Origin: Planctomycetia bacterium
Lineage (GTDB): Bacteria > Planctomycetota > Planctomycetia > Pirellulales > JACPPG01
Direction of reading: 5' to 3'
DNA: 64,000 nucleotides
Assembly: GCA_016191115.1 (NCBI GenBank)
Contig: JACPPG010000044.1
Span: 184,250 to 248,249 of the forward strand
Below are positions 27,270 to 37,067 of the stretch, in pieces; the first letter of the stretch is position 1, and every line of letters begins with the position of its first letter. The translations under genes and the position numbers were made by a program. The notes beneath the pieces were generated by a model, which saw only the letters and a program-made list of their open reading frames with translations, did no database searches and was not told where the DNA came from.

Positions 27270-28379
27270 TTGATCGTCGGCGTGCCAAAAGAAATCAAGC
27301 GGGATGAATACCGCGTGGCGCTTTTGCCCGTGGGCGTCGAGGAGTTCGTCCGCGCCAACCACCAGGTGCTGGTCGAGTCGGGCGCCGGACTCGGTTCGGG
27401 CATCCCCGACGAGCGCTACGTCGAGCAGGGTGCGCGGCTGGTCGACCGGGCCGAGGACGTCTTCGCCGAGGCGGACCTGGTCATCAAGGTCAAGGAGCCG
27501 CTGCCGAGTGAGTGGCCCCTCTTGCGGCGCGGCCAAATGGTGTTCACGTACTTTCACTTCGCCGCCGACCGCAAGCTGACCGAGGGCGTGCTGGCGACCG
27601 GCTGTACGGCCGTGGCGTACGAAACGCTGCGCGACGATCATGGCCGGCTGCCGCTCTTGACTCCGATGAGCGAAGTCGCCGGCCGCATGAGCATCCAGGA
27701 AGGCGCCAAATACCTCGAACGCCCGCAAATGGGACGCGGCATCCTGCTAGGCGGGGTGCCGGGCGTCGCCCCCGCCACGATCACGATCCTGGGGGGCGGC
27801 GTGGTGGGCGCCAATGCCGCCAAGGTGGCCGCGGGGTTCGGCGCGAATGTCGGCCTCTTGGACATCAACATGGACCGGCTCCGCTACCTCGACGACATCA
27901 TGCCGGCCAACGTCGATTGCCTGTTCAGCGACCGGCACACGATCCGCGATCAGCTCAGCCGCGCCGACCTGGTGATCGGCGCCGTGCTGATTCCCGGCGC
28001 CCGGACGCCGATGCTCATCGAGAAAAGCGACCTGGCGCTGATGCAGCCAGGCAGCGTCATTATCGACGTGGCCATCGACCAAGGGGGCTGCGTGGCCACG
28101 AGCCATCCGACGACGCACAGCGAGCCGACTTTCGTCGTCGATCAGGTGGTTCACTACTGCGTGACGAACATGCCCGGCGCCGTCGGCCGCACCAGCACCT
28201 ACGCGCTGTGCAACGTGACGCTTCCGTGGGCCTTGCAGATCGCCAATCATGGACTGCTCGAGGCGTGCCGCCGGTACCGGCCGATCGCCCGGGCGGTGAA
28301 CATCATGGACGGCGAGATCACAAACCGGGCCGTGGCCGAGACCTTCGGCATGAAGCTGAACCCGCGGTTCGATTGCTGA
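27270..28379 (+). CDS. ald: Alanine dehydrogenase
   Basis: Reversible NAD-dependent deamination of L-alanine to pyruvate and ammonia. I take TTG 27270 (IVGVPKEIKRDEYRVALLP, the family's opening), with GAGGAG nine bases upstream; the open frame reaches 27,117 but with no similarity. 369 residues versus about 371 usual. The NAD fold is ILGGGVVGANAAKVAAGFGA; KVKEPLPSEWPLL and FTYFHFAAD match the catalytic Lys/His regions. Lies alone after der. Confidence 0.93.
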   Translation: MIVGVPKEIKRDEYRVALLPVGVEEFVRANHQVLVESGAGLGSGIPDERYVEQGARLVDRAEDVFAEADLVIKVKEPLPSEWPLLRRGQMVFTYFHFAADRKLTEGVLATGCTAVAYETLRDDHGRLPLLTPMSEVAGRMSIQEGAKYLERPQMGRGILLGGVPGVAPATITILGGGVVGANAAKVAAGFGANVGLLDINMDRLRYLDDIMPANVDCLFSDRHTIRDQLSRADLVIGAVLIPGARTPMLIEKSDLALMQPGSVIIDVAIDQGGCVATSHPTTHSEPTFVVDQVVHYCVTNMPGAVGRTSTYALCNVTLPWALQIANHGLLEACRRYRPIARAVNIMDGEITNRAVAETFGMKLNPRFDC

Positions 28380-28619
28380 GCGGCGGCGACCGTGGAGGAT
28401 TCACGCGTGTCACCTGGGGCGGCCTTCCGGACCGCAACCAAAGACCATGAATGGATCGACTCCTTTTTCGTAGCCCAGGCATTCATGCCTCGGGCCACGA
28501 GCCGCGCCCCTTTTTGTTCAACCCCTTCAGGCGTTCCGCCCTGAAGGGCGTGAAAGCGGCGTGGGTTGCTCGCGCGTCCCCAGCCGCAAACGGCTGGCTA
28601 CGGGAAAAGGCGACCCGGC

Positions 28620-29531
28620 CTACTCTCCAAAGAACGGGAACAGCTTCTTCAGCTCTTCCTTGCTCGGCTTGCGGCCGTATTCGCAGATTTCAAAGGCCTC
28701 GGCGTACTGCACTTTTTCGGCCTCGTCCTTGCCGTGCCATTCGGCCAGCAGGTCGCGGAATTTCTGCGCGTTGGCGCGGTTGCGGCCCCCCAGTCCGGCC
28801 CGCACTAATTTGCGACGCTCTTCGATCTTGGCCGGATCGGTCGGGATGAGATCGGCCGAGCCCAGCGCGCCCCCCTCGTAAAACTGCGATTCGATTAGCA
28901 TCAGCGCGTCCAGCTTTTTGTTCATGACCGAGTCGATGGCCACGGCGATGTCCGGCTTGAAAGGCGTCGGCTTCTGAAAGCTGTCGGGATAGAAGAAGAA
29001 CACCGGGTTCTTCTTCAATGGCGGCGTGTCGGGCGTGAAGAACGGCACCGCCACCATGTACGCCACGTCCTGCACCAGCACGCCCGTGTACCGGTGGTCG
29101 GGGTGATAATCGTTCGGCCGGTGGCTCATCACGATGTCGGCGTTCCACTCGCGGATCAGCCGGGCGATGGTGCGGCGATTCTCCAAGGTTGGCAACAGCT
29201 CGCCGTCGTGGATGTCCAACACGTCGGTCGTGATGCCCAGCGCCTTGGCCACTTGCTGCACCTCGGCCTTGCGTCGTTTGGCCAACGGGCCGCCGGCGTC
29301 GCGCCAATGGCCGATGTCTCCGTTGGTGACCGAGACGAACTTGACGTGGTGCCCCTGGGCGGCCCACATCGTGGCCACGCCGCCGACTTGCAATTCGCAA
29401 TCGTCCGGGTGCGCGCCGAAGCAAATGATGTTCAGCTTGCCGTCGTCGGCAGCCAGGGCAGGCGCGCAGGCAGCGAGAAACAGAGAGCCTGCGAGAATGC
29501 TCCGCAGCGCGTGGTGCATCGTGGGTCTCAT
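28620..29531 (-). CDS. Exported PIG-L/LmbE-type deacetylase
   Basis: 303 residues with a signal peptide ending about PALAAD. The zinc site is clear: AHPDD (near 40-44) and the later HRPNDYHPDHRYTG. These enzymes remove acetyl groups from N-acetylglucosamine-type substrates. In planctomycetes many such exported copies exist, probably acting on sugars in the periplasm; the particular substrate cannot be told. The 240-bp gap 28,380-28,619 before its 3' end holds no gene that I can see. Confidence 0.87.
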   Translation of the reverse strand: MRPTMHHALRSILAGSLFLAACAPALAADDGKLNIICFGAHPDDCELQVGGVATMWAAQGHHVKFVSVTNGDIGHWRDAGGPLAKRRKAEVQQVAKALGITTDVLDIHDGELLPTLENRRTIARLIREWNADIVMSHRPNDYHPDHRYTGVLVQDVAYMVAVPFFTPDTPPLKKNPVFFFYPDSFQKPTPFKPDIAVAIDSVMNKKLDALMLIESQFYEGGALGSADLIPTDPAKIEERRKLVRAGLGGRNRANAQKFRDLLAEWHGKDEAEKVQYAEAFEICEYGRKPSKEELKKLFPFFGE

Positions 29532-29573
29532 CGAGGTGGCTCCTTTGCGTTGGGCTTGTGTCGGCGTGCGGGA

Positions 29574-29687
29574 GAACTGCGAAGTCCGGGGTCTGGCTCA
29601 TTTTTCGGCACACGCGGCTTTCAATTCGTCTAAACGATCGTCGGCCGAAAAATGTGCCAGACCCCCTCTCCCAGGGCTTTGCAGTTC
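29574..29687. repeat. Dispersed imperfect palindrome, family B copy 1
   Basis: Inner arms 29,588-29,609 (GGGGTCTGGCTCATTTTTCG...) and 29,644-29,665 are inverted, 22 nt with a single mismatch; outer arms GAACTGC and GCAGTTC extend the pairing. A second copy is at 29,949-30,062. A 12-nt direct repeat, TGTGTCGGCGTG, borders it on both sides (29,557 and 29,691). Confidence 0.85.
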
Positions 29688-29741
29688 GCCTGTGTCGGCG
29701 TGCAGGGCCGTTCACAGATGCAAGCTGGCCGGCGGCGCACC

Positions 29742-29855
29742 GGCGGGAAAGTGGGACAGGCACCGAGACGCAACGTTGGTCTGAAAGGGCTTGCGCTGTT
29801 TATGCTCGGAGCCAGTCCCATTTTCCCGCCTCGCCATTTTGAAAAACAGAATGGC
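29742..29855. repeat. Dispersed imperfect palindrome, family A copy 3
   Basis: Almost identical to the copy at 5747. Arms 29,742-29,767 and 29,805-29,830 plus the hairpin 29,833-29,855. The third TGTGTCGGCGTG follows at 29,858, so this element also lies between two copies of that 12-mer. Confidence 0.87.
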
Positions 29856-29948
29856 CCTGTGTCGGCGTGGCGATTGATTGCCTGGGCTAACTCATCACAC
29901 TATATTGATGCGTGACGGATTCTCAAGCTTTGAGGGATGGGAGCAGGA

Positions 29949-30062
29949 GAACGGCAAAGTCCGGGGTCTGGCTTATTTTTCGGCACACGCGGCCTTCAAT
30001 CCTTCCGACGGACCTTCGGCCGAAAAATGTGCCTGACGCCCTCTCCCAGGATTTGCCGTTCT
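29949..30062. repeat. Dispersed imperfect palindrome, family B copy 2
   Basis: Arms 29,963-29,984 and 30,019-30,040 are inverted copies with a few mismatches; outer arms GAACGGCAAA / TTTGCCGTTC complete it. More diverged than copy 1 in the centre. The region 29,532-30,169 is otherwise non-coding. Confidence 0.8.
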
Positions 30063-30169
30063 CCTGGGATGGGAGCGCGAGGCTCCTGCCGAGCCGCGAA
30101 GTGACATCGCGAAGCGGCTCAGCAGGAGCTTCGCCCGCCCGTTTTCGATTCCCGTTTAGGAGGGCGCGC

Positions 30170-32866
30170 GTGTCTTGCCGCTTCGCATTCATCGCGAAAC
30201 ACCGCTGGCGGCAGTTGTGGCGGTTTGCGCTCGTCGTCGCGGCGGCGATGCTTTGTTGCGTTTGTGGGGTCGCCGCCGCCGATCCGCAGCCTGCGCCGCG
30301 ATTCGAGCGCGACGTCTGGCCCATCCTGGCCGGCCATTGCACGCAATGCCACGGCGCGAAGGAACCGAAGGCCGGGCTCGATCTGCGGACCGTTGCTTCG
30401 ATCCTGCGGGGCGGCGACAGCGGTCCCGCGATCGTCAAGCCCGACCCGGCGGCGAGCCTGCTCGTCGAGCGGATCGCGCAGGGCGAAATGCCGCCCGAGG
30501 GCGAGCGAAAACTCTCGGCCGAGGAGCTGTCGGTCTTGCGAAGTTGGATCGCCGCCGGCGCGCCGGCCGACAACCCGGCCGCCGTCCCGCCGCCCGTCTC
30601 GCCAATCAGCGAGAAGGATCGGCAGTTCTGGTCGTTCCGCCCGCTGGCGAAACCGGCGGTCCCCACGCCACGCGGCGCAGGCCGTGGCCGCACGCCGATC
30701 GACGCCTTTCTGCTCGCGCGGCTCGAGGCAAAGGACCTGACGTTTTCCGCCGACGCGGATCGCGCGACGCTGATCCGCCGCGCGTCGCTCGATCTGTTGG
30801 GCCTGCCCCCTTCGCCCGAGGAGCTCGACGCGTTCTTGGCCGACAATTCACCGGACGCCTGCGAGCGATTGGTCGACCGGTTGCTCGCTTCGCCGCATTT
30901 TGGCGAGCGGTGGGGGCGGCACTGGCTCGATGTGGCCGGCTACGTCGATACGATCGGTTTCGACACCGACGCCACTAACATTCTCACGAGCGAGGGCAAA
31001 TGGCGGTACCGCGACTACGTGATTCGCTCGTTCAACGACGACAAGGCGTACGACCGGTTCGTCATCGAGCAACTGGCCGGCGATGAGCTCTTCGATTGGC
31101 GGCATGCCCCGCGGTTTACGCCGGAGATGCAGGACGCGCTCGTGGCCACGGGCTATCTACGGACGGCCCGCGATCTGACGCACGAAGACGTGGGTGTCAT
31201 TCCGCAGAATTTCTTTGGCATCGCGCACGACACGCTGGAGATCGTCGGCACCGGCCTCTTGGGTCTCACGCTCAATTGCGCCCGCTGCCACAACCACAAA
31301 TTCGATCCGATTCCGCAGGAAGATTACTACCGGCTCATGGCCGTGTTGGCCCCGGCCTACAACCCGCAGGCCTGGCGGCCAGTGGTGCCGACCGAGACGC
31401 GCAAGGACGACCGCGGCTTACCCGACGTGTCGCCGGCCGAACAGGCCGAGATCGAGCGGCACAACGCGGCGCTCGACGAACAACTCAAGCCGCTGCGCGA
31501 AGAGGTTGCCCGGAAGAAGCAACCGCACGAGGCGCGGCTGGCAGAGGCCAAACTGGCCGCGCTACCGGAGGCAATTCGCGCCGACGTCAAGGAGGCGGTG
31601 CAAACGCCCCCTGAGAAACGAACGGACGTGCAAAAATACCTGGCCGGCAAATTCGCCGCCGGCCTCAAGGTCAAGCCGGACGAAGTGCACGCCGCGATGA
31701 GCGACGAGGAGAAGGCCGCGATCGCCGCTCTGGAAGCGCGCGTCACCTCGATCGACGCCGGCCGGCGGAAGTGGGGCAAGATCCAGGCGCTTTACGACAT
31801 TGGGCCGACGCCCGCCACGCATCTCTTGATGCGCGGCAGCGAAACCACACCGGGCGACGAAGTGCCGCCCGGCTTCTTGCGCGTGCTCTCCCGGTCGGAC
31901 GCTGAAGCATTGGCATCCGCCGAGCCCCCCTGCGAAGGCGCAAGCGGCCGGCGCACGGCGCTGGCTCGTTGGCTGACCGACCGCGACTCGCCGCCTTCGG
32001 CGTTGCTCGCCCGCGTGATGGTGAACCGCGTCTGGCAGCAGCTTTTCGGCCGCAGCATCGTACCCACCCCCGACAACTTCGGCGCCCAAGGGCAGCCGCC
32101 CACGCACCCGGAGCTCCTGGAGTGGTTGAGCGCCCGCTTCGTCGAGGGTGGCTGGCGCGTCAAGCCCCTCATCAAAGAAATGATGCTATCGACTGCATAC
32201 CGGCAGTCATCGCGCGAGGATGCGCGGGCTGGCGGGCCGGGTGCCGGCGCGGCCGATCCACGCGCTGTCGACCCCGGCAACGAGCTACTGTGGCGGATGC
32301 GCTTGCGGCGGCTCGACGCCGAAGCGGTCCGCGATTCGATCCTTGCCGCGAGCGGCAGGCTGAATCGCGCGGCCGGCGGCCCACCGGTCCAGATTCAAGC
32401 ACGGCCCGACGGCATGGTCGTGGTGGCCGAGGACAAGCTCGTGGACAAGGCGGACCAGTGGCGCCGCAGCATTTATCTGTTCGCGCGGCGGGCGTACAAC
32501 CTGACGCTTTTGACGGTCTTCGACCAGCCGGCGGTGGCAACCAACTGCCTGCGGCGCGACACGTCGGCCGTGCCGCTGCAATCGCTGGTGATGCTCAACG
32601 ACGCCTTCGTGGCCGAGCAGGCGGGGCATCTTGCCGCGCGGATCGAGGGCGGTAGCGTCGCCTCGCCGGACGCCCGCATCGAGGCGCTCTTTCGACTGGC
32701 CCTCGCCCGCCGGCCCACCGCGGCGGAGGTGGAGACGTGTCGCGGCGCGCTAGCCGCGCAGGCGGACCTGGCCGCCGCCGCGGGCGTCGCCGCGGCGAAT
32801 CATCACGCCCTGGTGCAGTTGTGCCACGCGCTTTTCAACACGAGCGAGTTTTTGTATGCCGAATAG
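30170..32866 (+). CDS. Planctomycete cytochrome-like DUF1549/DUF1553 protein
   Basis: 898 residues. GTG 30170 with AGGAGG six bases upstream decides the start; the frame is open earlier but through repeat B2. Signal anchor at about 12-35, then the PSCyt1-type haem motif (HCTQCHGAKEPKAGLDL, about 58-74), DUF1549 beginning IDAFLLARLEAKDL and containing FGERWGRHWLDVAGY, a further CARCHNHK motif, a coiled-coil-like Glu/Lys-rich insert, and DUF1553 with MVNRVWQQLFG and DNFGAQGQPPTHPELLEWL. These exported proteins always pair with DUF1501 genes; function is unproven. Confidence 0.93.
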   Translation: MSCRFAFIAKHRWRQLWRFALVVAAAMLCCVCGVAAADPQPAPRFERDVWPILAGHCTQCHGAKEPKAGLDLRTVASILRGGDSGPAIVKPDPAASLLVERIAQGEMPPEGERKLSAEELSVLRSWIAAGAPADNPAAVPPPVSPISEKDRQFWSFRPLAKPAVPTPRGAGRGRTPIDAFLLARLEAKDLTFSADADRATLIRRASLDLLGLPPSPEELDAFLADNSPDACERLVDRLLASPHFGERWGRHWLDVAGYVDTIGFDTDATNILTSEGKWRYRDYVIRSFNDDKAYDRFVIEQLAGDELFDWRHAPRFTPEMQDALVATGYLRTARDLTHEDVGVIPQNFFGIAHDTLEIVGTGLLGLTLNCARCHNHKFDPIPQEDYYRLMAVLAPAYNPQAWRPVVPTETRKDDRGLPDVSPAEQAEIERHNAALDEQLKPLREEVARKKQPHEARLAEAKLAALPEAIRADVKEAVQTPPEKRTDVQKYLAGKFAAGLKVKPDEVHAAMSDEEKAAIAALEARVTSIDAGRRKWGKIQALYDIGPTPATHLLMRGSETTPGDEVPPGFLRVLSRSDAEALASAEPPCEGASGRRTALARWLTDRDSPPSALLARVMVNRVWQQLFGRSIVPTPDNFGAQGQPPTHPELLEWLSARFVEGGWRVKPLIKEMMLSTAYRQSSREDARAGGPGAGAADPRAVDPGNELLWRMRLRRLDAEAVRDSILAASGRLNRAAGGPPVQIQARPDGMVVVAEDKLVDKADQWRRSIYLFARRAYNLTLLTVFDQPAVATNCLRRDTSAVPLQSLVMLNDAFVAEQAGHLAARIEGGSVASPDARIEALFRLALARRPTAAEVETCRGALAAQADLAAAAGVAAANHHALVQLCHALFNTSEFLYAE

Positions 32867-34304
32867 CACACGGCCATCGACGCGAGCCAGCCGCCGGCAA
32901 TTCCTCGAGTCGGCCACGCTGGGATTCTCGACGCTCGCCTTGGCTTCCTTGTTTGATCAGGAGGGCGCGCTCGTGCCGGCCGCTTCCACGGGCGGCACGG
33001 AGCTGGGCGCCCGCCCGCGCCATTTTCCCGCCCCGGCTCGCAGCGTGATCATGCTCATGCAAGTCGGCGGGCCCAGCCAGGTCGATCTCTTCGATCCCAA
33101 GCCGGCGCTCGCCAAGCGCGACGGGCAGAGCTACCCGGGCGAGGTCGAAGTGCTGCAGCCGGGAAGCGAAGCGCAGAAGTTGATGGCCAGCCCCTTCAAA
33201 TTCCAGCGCCACGGTCGATGCGGGATGGAGATTTCCGAGCTGTTGCCGCATATCGGCTCCGTGGCCGACGAAATCTGCCTGGTGCGGTCGATGTGGAGCG
33301 ACAACAACAATCACCCGCAGGCCACCCGCTGCCTGAACACGGGCAAGATCTTTCCCGGCCGGCCGTGCCTGGGGTCGTGGATCAGCTACGCGCTGGGGAC
33401 CGAGAACCAGGACCTGCCGGCGTACGTCGTGTTGCGCGACCCCGGCGGCTACAACAACGGCGGCACGACGATGTGGGAGAACGGCTGGCTGCCGGCCAAT
33501 TTCCGCGGCACGGAAATCCAGTCGCGCGGCGCGGCGGTGCTGGACCTCCACCCGGCCGTGGCGCTGGCCGACGGCGTGCAGCGCGTCAATCTCGAAACCC
33601 TGAACAAGCTGAACGAAGAGCGGCGCAAGCTCTACCCGAGCGAATCGGACCTCGACGCGCGGATTCGCAACTACGAATTGGCGGCCCGCATGCAGCAAAG
33701 CGCCGAGCGCGTGCTCGATATCAGCGGCGAGACGCAGGCCACGCGGCAGCTTTACGGGCTCGACAACCCGACGACCGAGAACCTGGGCACGCGTTGCCTC
33801 ATGGCCCGCCGGCTGGTCGAGTCGGGCGTGCGGTTCATTCAGTTGATGACGCCAATCAAGTCGGGCACGGCCCCCTGGGACCATCACGAGAACATCAAGC
33901 CGGGCCTCGAAGCGCTCTCGCCGCAGGTCGACCAGCCGACGGCGGCCTTGATCCGCGATTTGAAGCAGCGGGGCCTGCTGGATTCGACGATCGTGTTGTG
34001 GACCGGCGAGTTCGGGCGGCTGCCGGTGTCGCAGAAGGGGAGCGGCCGTGACCACAACCGCAACGCGTTCAGCCTGATCCTGGCCGGCGGCGGCTTCAAG
34101 CCCGGCTACGTCCACGGCCAGAGCGACGAGTTCGGCTACAAGGCGGTGGAAGGGCGCATGAGCTGCCCGGACCTTCTGGCGACGATCCTCCATCAACTCG
34201 GCCTGGACCACGACCGTTTGCGGTACCTGCACCACGGCCGCGAGGAGTCGCTGACCGACTCGTCGGTCACTAATGCCCGCGTGGTGCGGGAGCTATTCAT
34301 CTAA
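32856..34304 (+). CDS. DUF1501 family exported protein paired with the DUF1549/1553 gene
   Basis: 482 residues, starting 11 nt inside the upstream gene's end, so almost certainly co-translated. Leader with Arg pair (SRRQFLESATLGFSTLALASL) suggestive of Tat export. DUF1501 landmarks: IMLMQVGGPSQVDLFDPKP, LVRSMWSDNNNH, and GEFGRLPVSQKGSGRDHN near the end, the alkaline-phosphatase-superfamily-like metal region. The adjacent pair is a hallmark of planctomycete genomes. Confidence 0.93.
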   Translation: MPNSTRPSTRASRRQFLESATLGFSTLALASLFDQEGALVPAASTGGTELGARPRHFPAPARSVIMLMQVGGPSQVDLFDPKPALAKRDGQSYPGEVEVLQPGSEAQKLMASPFKFQRHGRCGMEISELLPHIGSVADEICLVRSMWSDNNNHPQATRCLNTGKIFPGRPCLGSWISYALGTENQDLPAYVVLRDPGGYNNGGTTMWENGWLPANFRGTEIQSRGAAVLDLHPAVALADGVQRVNLETLNKLNEERRKLYPSESDLDARIRNYELAARMQQSAERVLDISGETQATRQLYGLDNPTTENLGTRCLMARRLVESGVRFIQLMTPIKSGTAPWDHHENIKPGLEALSPQVDQPTAALIRDLKQRGLLDSTIVLWTGEFGRLPVSQKGSGRDHNRNAFSLILAGGGFKPGYVHGQSDEFGYKAVEGRMSCPDLLATILHQLGLDHDRLRYLHHGREESLTDSSVTNARVVRELFI

Positions 34305-34356
34305 CGGGCCACGCAGGGCTCAGAGGACGGTAGGCTATGCGCAAAGGAGGAGAGGC

Positions 34357-36030
34357 ATGCTCGACGAGACAACGGTGCCGTGGGTTGAAGGTCTGACAAT
34401 CGGCCAGGTGCTGGCGCGGACCGCGCACGCCCACGGCAACCGCGACGCGCTTGTGTTTCCGGCGCTCGGGTTGCGGCAGAACTATGCCGACTTCGCCGCC
34501 GAGGTCGATCGGGTCGCCCGCGGCCTCGTGGCGCTAGGAATCGAGCGGGGGCAACATGTGGCCATCTGGGCCACGAACGTGCCGCAGTGGGTGGTTCTAC
34601 AGTTCGCCACCGCCCGAATCGGCGCGGTGCTGGTGACGATCAACCCGGCGTACCGGCCCTTCGAGCTGGACTACGTGCTGCGGCAGAGCGACTCGGTGGC
34701 GCTGTTCCTGGTGGACCGGTTCAAGTCGTCCGACTATTTCGCGATGCTCGCCGAGGTCTGCCCGGAGCTCGCCCAGGCCGAACCGGGCCGCCTGGCGAGC
34801 GAGCGGTTCCCGCGGCTGCGATGGGTCGTGTCGCTCAAGGGCCAGACGCCCGCCGGCGCGATCCCGTGGGAGAACGTGGCCCGCCGTGGGGACGCGGCGG
34901 GCGTGGACATCGAGGCGCTTGGCAAGGCGCTACAGCCCACAGACCCGATCAACATCCAGTACACGTCCGGCACGACCGGCTTCCCGAAGGCGGCCACGCT
35001 CAGCCATCGCAACCTGCTCTACAACGCTTACTACATCGGCCTCTGCCAGCGGATGACCGCGCTGGACCGCATCTGCATCCCCGTCCCGTTCTACCATTGC
35101 TTTGGCTGCGTTCTGGGGAGCATGTGTGGAGTCGTTCACGGCGCGGCGATGATCGTGCCGGCCGAATCGTTCGACGCCAAGGCCACGCTCGACGCGATCG
35201 AGCAGGCGCGGGCCACCGTGCTCTACGGCGTTCCCACCATGTACATCGCCCAACTGCAGCACGAATCGTTCGCGGCACGGGTCCTGACGAGCCTGCGGAC
35301 GGGCGTGATGTCGGGCAGTCCCTGTCCGATCGAGGTCATGAAGCAAGTCGTGCACCGGATGGGGGCCCGCGAGTTGACGATCTGCTACGGCCAGACCGAA
35401 GCCTCGCCGGTGATTACGCAAACCCGCTGCGACGATCCCTTGGAGCTGCGGGTGGAAACGGTCGGGCGGCCGCTGCCGGGCGTGGAAGTGAAGCTCGTCG
35501 ATCCGGCCACCGGCCGCGAGCTCGGCGACAACGAGCAGGGCGAGCTGTGCGCCCGCGGCCACGTCGTGATGCTCGGCTACTACAACAATCCGGAAGCGAC
35601 GGCCAAGGCCATTGATGCCGACGGCTGGCTGCACACGGGCGACCTGGCGGTCCGGCAATCCAACGGTTACTACCGCATCACCGGCCGGATCAAGGACATG
35701 GTCATCCGCGGCGGCGAGAACATCTATCCGCGCGAGATCGAGGAGTTCCTGTTCACGCACCCGGCGATCGAACAGGCCTCGGTCGTGGGCGTGCCGGACC
35801 CGAAGTACGTCGAGGAATTGTGCGCGTGGATCAAGCTCAAGTCGGGCGCCACGCTCACCGAATCGGCGGTGCGCGACTTCTGCCGGGCGAAACTCGCCCA
35901 CTACAAGGTGCCGCGCTACGTGAAGTTCGTCGACGCCTTTCCGCAGACCGTGACCGGCAAGATCCAGAAGTTCAAGATCCGCGAGCAGATGATCGCCGAT
36001 TTGGGGCTCGCCGAGCAGGCCACGGCGTAG
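34357..36030 (+). CDS. Acyl-CoA synthetase (AMP-binding, FadD-like)
   Basis: 557 residues; AGGAGG six bases before ATG 34357. Motifs: IQYTSGTTGFPKAATLSHRNLL, CYGQTEASPVI, WLHTGDLAVRQSNGYYRITGRIKDMVIRGGENIYP (printed in the protein as one stretch near 440), and the C-terminal Lys in VTGKIQKFKI. The FadD/YngI-type pattern points to medium- or long-chain fatty acids. It stands apart from the fad cluster, convergent with the epimerase gene downstream. Confidence 0.88.
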   Translation: MLDETTVPWVEGLTIGQVLARTAHAHGNRDALVFPALGLRQNYADFAAEVDRVARGLVALGIERGQHVAIWATNVPQWVVLQFATARIGAVLVTINPAYRPFELDYVLRQSDSVALFLVDRFKSSDYFAMLAEVCPELAQAEPGRLASERFPRLRWVVSLKGQTPAGAIPWENVARRGDAAGVDIEALGKALQPTDPINIQYTSGTTGFPKAATLSHRNLLYNAYYIGLCQRMTALDRICIPVPFYHCFGCVLGSMCGVVHGAAMIVPAESFDAKATLDAIEQARATVLYGVPTMYIAQLQHESFAARVLTSLRTGVMSGSPCPIEVMKQVVHRMGARELTICYGQTEASPVITQTRCDDPLELRVETVGRPLPGVEVKLVDPATGRELGDNEQGELCARGHVVMLGYYNNPEATAKAIDADGWLHTGDLAVRQSNGYYRITGRIKDMVIRGGENIYPREIEEFLFTHPAIEQASVVGVPDPKYVEELCAWIKLKSGATLTESAVRDFCRAKLAHYKVPRYVKFVDAFPQTVTGKIQKFKIREQMIADLGLAEQATA

Positions 36031-36074
36031 TGGCGGCATCCAGGTTCCCCGTGGGCCGACGGTTTGCCGACCCT

Positions 36075-37058
36075 TTACGTCCGGTTCTTGCGCGATGCAA
36101 TCACGTCGCGAATGATCCCGTCCAGGTCGTAATGCGGCGCAACGTCGATCGTCGACCGCAGCCGGCCGAGGTCCGGCACGCGGATGCGGATGTCCTCGAA
36201 GTCCGCGGGATACGCCTCGGCATAGCTGGTGAACTTGATCGCCAGCTTCGAATCGACGGCCGCCACCACCCGCAGCGCCAATTCCAGGATGCTCACCGGC
36301 ACGTCGCTGCCGACGTTGAACACTCGGCCGAGGGCCGATGGCGCGTCCATCAGCGCGATGACCGCGCTCACTACGTCCGCCACGTGGGCGAAGCAGCGAA
36401 CCTGCTGCCCGTCGTCGTGAACGATCAAGGGACCCCCGGCCACTGCCGCATCGACCAGCCGCGGCAGCACCATTCCGTAGGAGCCGGTCTGCCGCGGGCC
36501 GACGACGTTGAAAAACCTCGCGATGACAACCGGCAACCCGTGCTCGCGAAAGTACGCCAGTGCCAGAAACTCGTCGATCGCTTTGGAAACGCCGTAGGAC
36601 CAGCGGGGCCGTGTCGTGGGGCCGAACACCAGGTCGTCGTCTTCGGTCCACCGTGGTTTCGGATTCTTGCCGTAGACCTCGCTACTGCTGGCCAGGAAAA
36701 ACTTCACGGTCTGCCCGGCGTCCCGGCGAAGCTTCAGTTCCTCCAGCAAAAGCTCGGTCGTGTAGACATTCGTCTCGATGGTGCGAACCGGGTCGCTGGC
36801 GATCAGTTGCACGCCCACGGCCGCGGCCAGGTGATACACCCGGTCCACGTCCGCGACCAGCCGCCGCACGAGCGCCCGGTCGGCCACCGAGCCGCGGACG
36901 TACGTAAACTCCGGGTGCTTAAGGGCCGTGGCGAGATTCGCGGCGCTACCGGTCGACTCGTCGTCGATGGCGGTGACGCGATCGCCTCGGGCCGACAGAG
37001 CCTCGGCCAGATGACTGCCGATGAACCCCGCCCCGCCGGTGATCAAGACGTGCGCCAC
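36075..37058 (-). CDS. NAD-dependent epimerase/dehydratase (extended SDR)
   Basis: 327 residues. NAD motif GGAGFIGSHLAE at 8-19, then VYHLAA, the catalytic SSSEVYG segment and YGVSK as the Tyr-x-x-x-Lys pair, and a RFFNVVGPRQTG block typical of sugar-nucleotide epimerases and UDP-glucuronate decarboxylases. The specific sugar cannot be read from sequence. It starts nine nt after the stop of the ornithine-cyclodeaminase-like gene, so the two are probably co-transcribed. Confidence 0.88.
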   Translation of the reverse strand: MAHVLITGGAGFIGSHLAEALSARGDRVTAIDDESTGSAANLATALKHPEFTYVRGSVADRALVRRLVADVDRVYHLAAAVGVQLIASDPVRTIETNVYTTELLLEELKLRRDAGQTVKFFLASSSEVYGKNPKPRWTEDDDLVFGPTTRPRWSYGVSKAIDEFLALAYFREHGLPVVIARFFNVVGPRQTGSYGMVLPRLVDAAVAGGPLIVHDDGQQVRCFAHVADVVSAVIALMDAPSALGRVFNVGSDVPVSILELALRVVAAVDSKLAIKFTSYAEAYPADFEDIRIRVPDLGRLRSTIDVAPHYDLDGIIRDVIASRKNRT

Positions 37059-37067
37059 GAAAAGTTC

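Noticed and set aside
32835..34235. 466-codon minus-strand frame over the DUF1501 gene
   Set aside because: Antisense shadow; no signal, no domain, and it runs across a well-supported gene.
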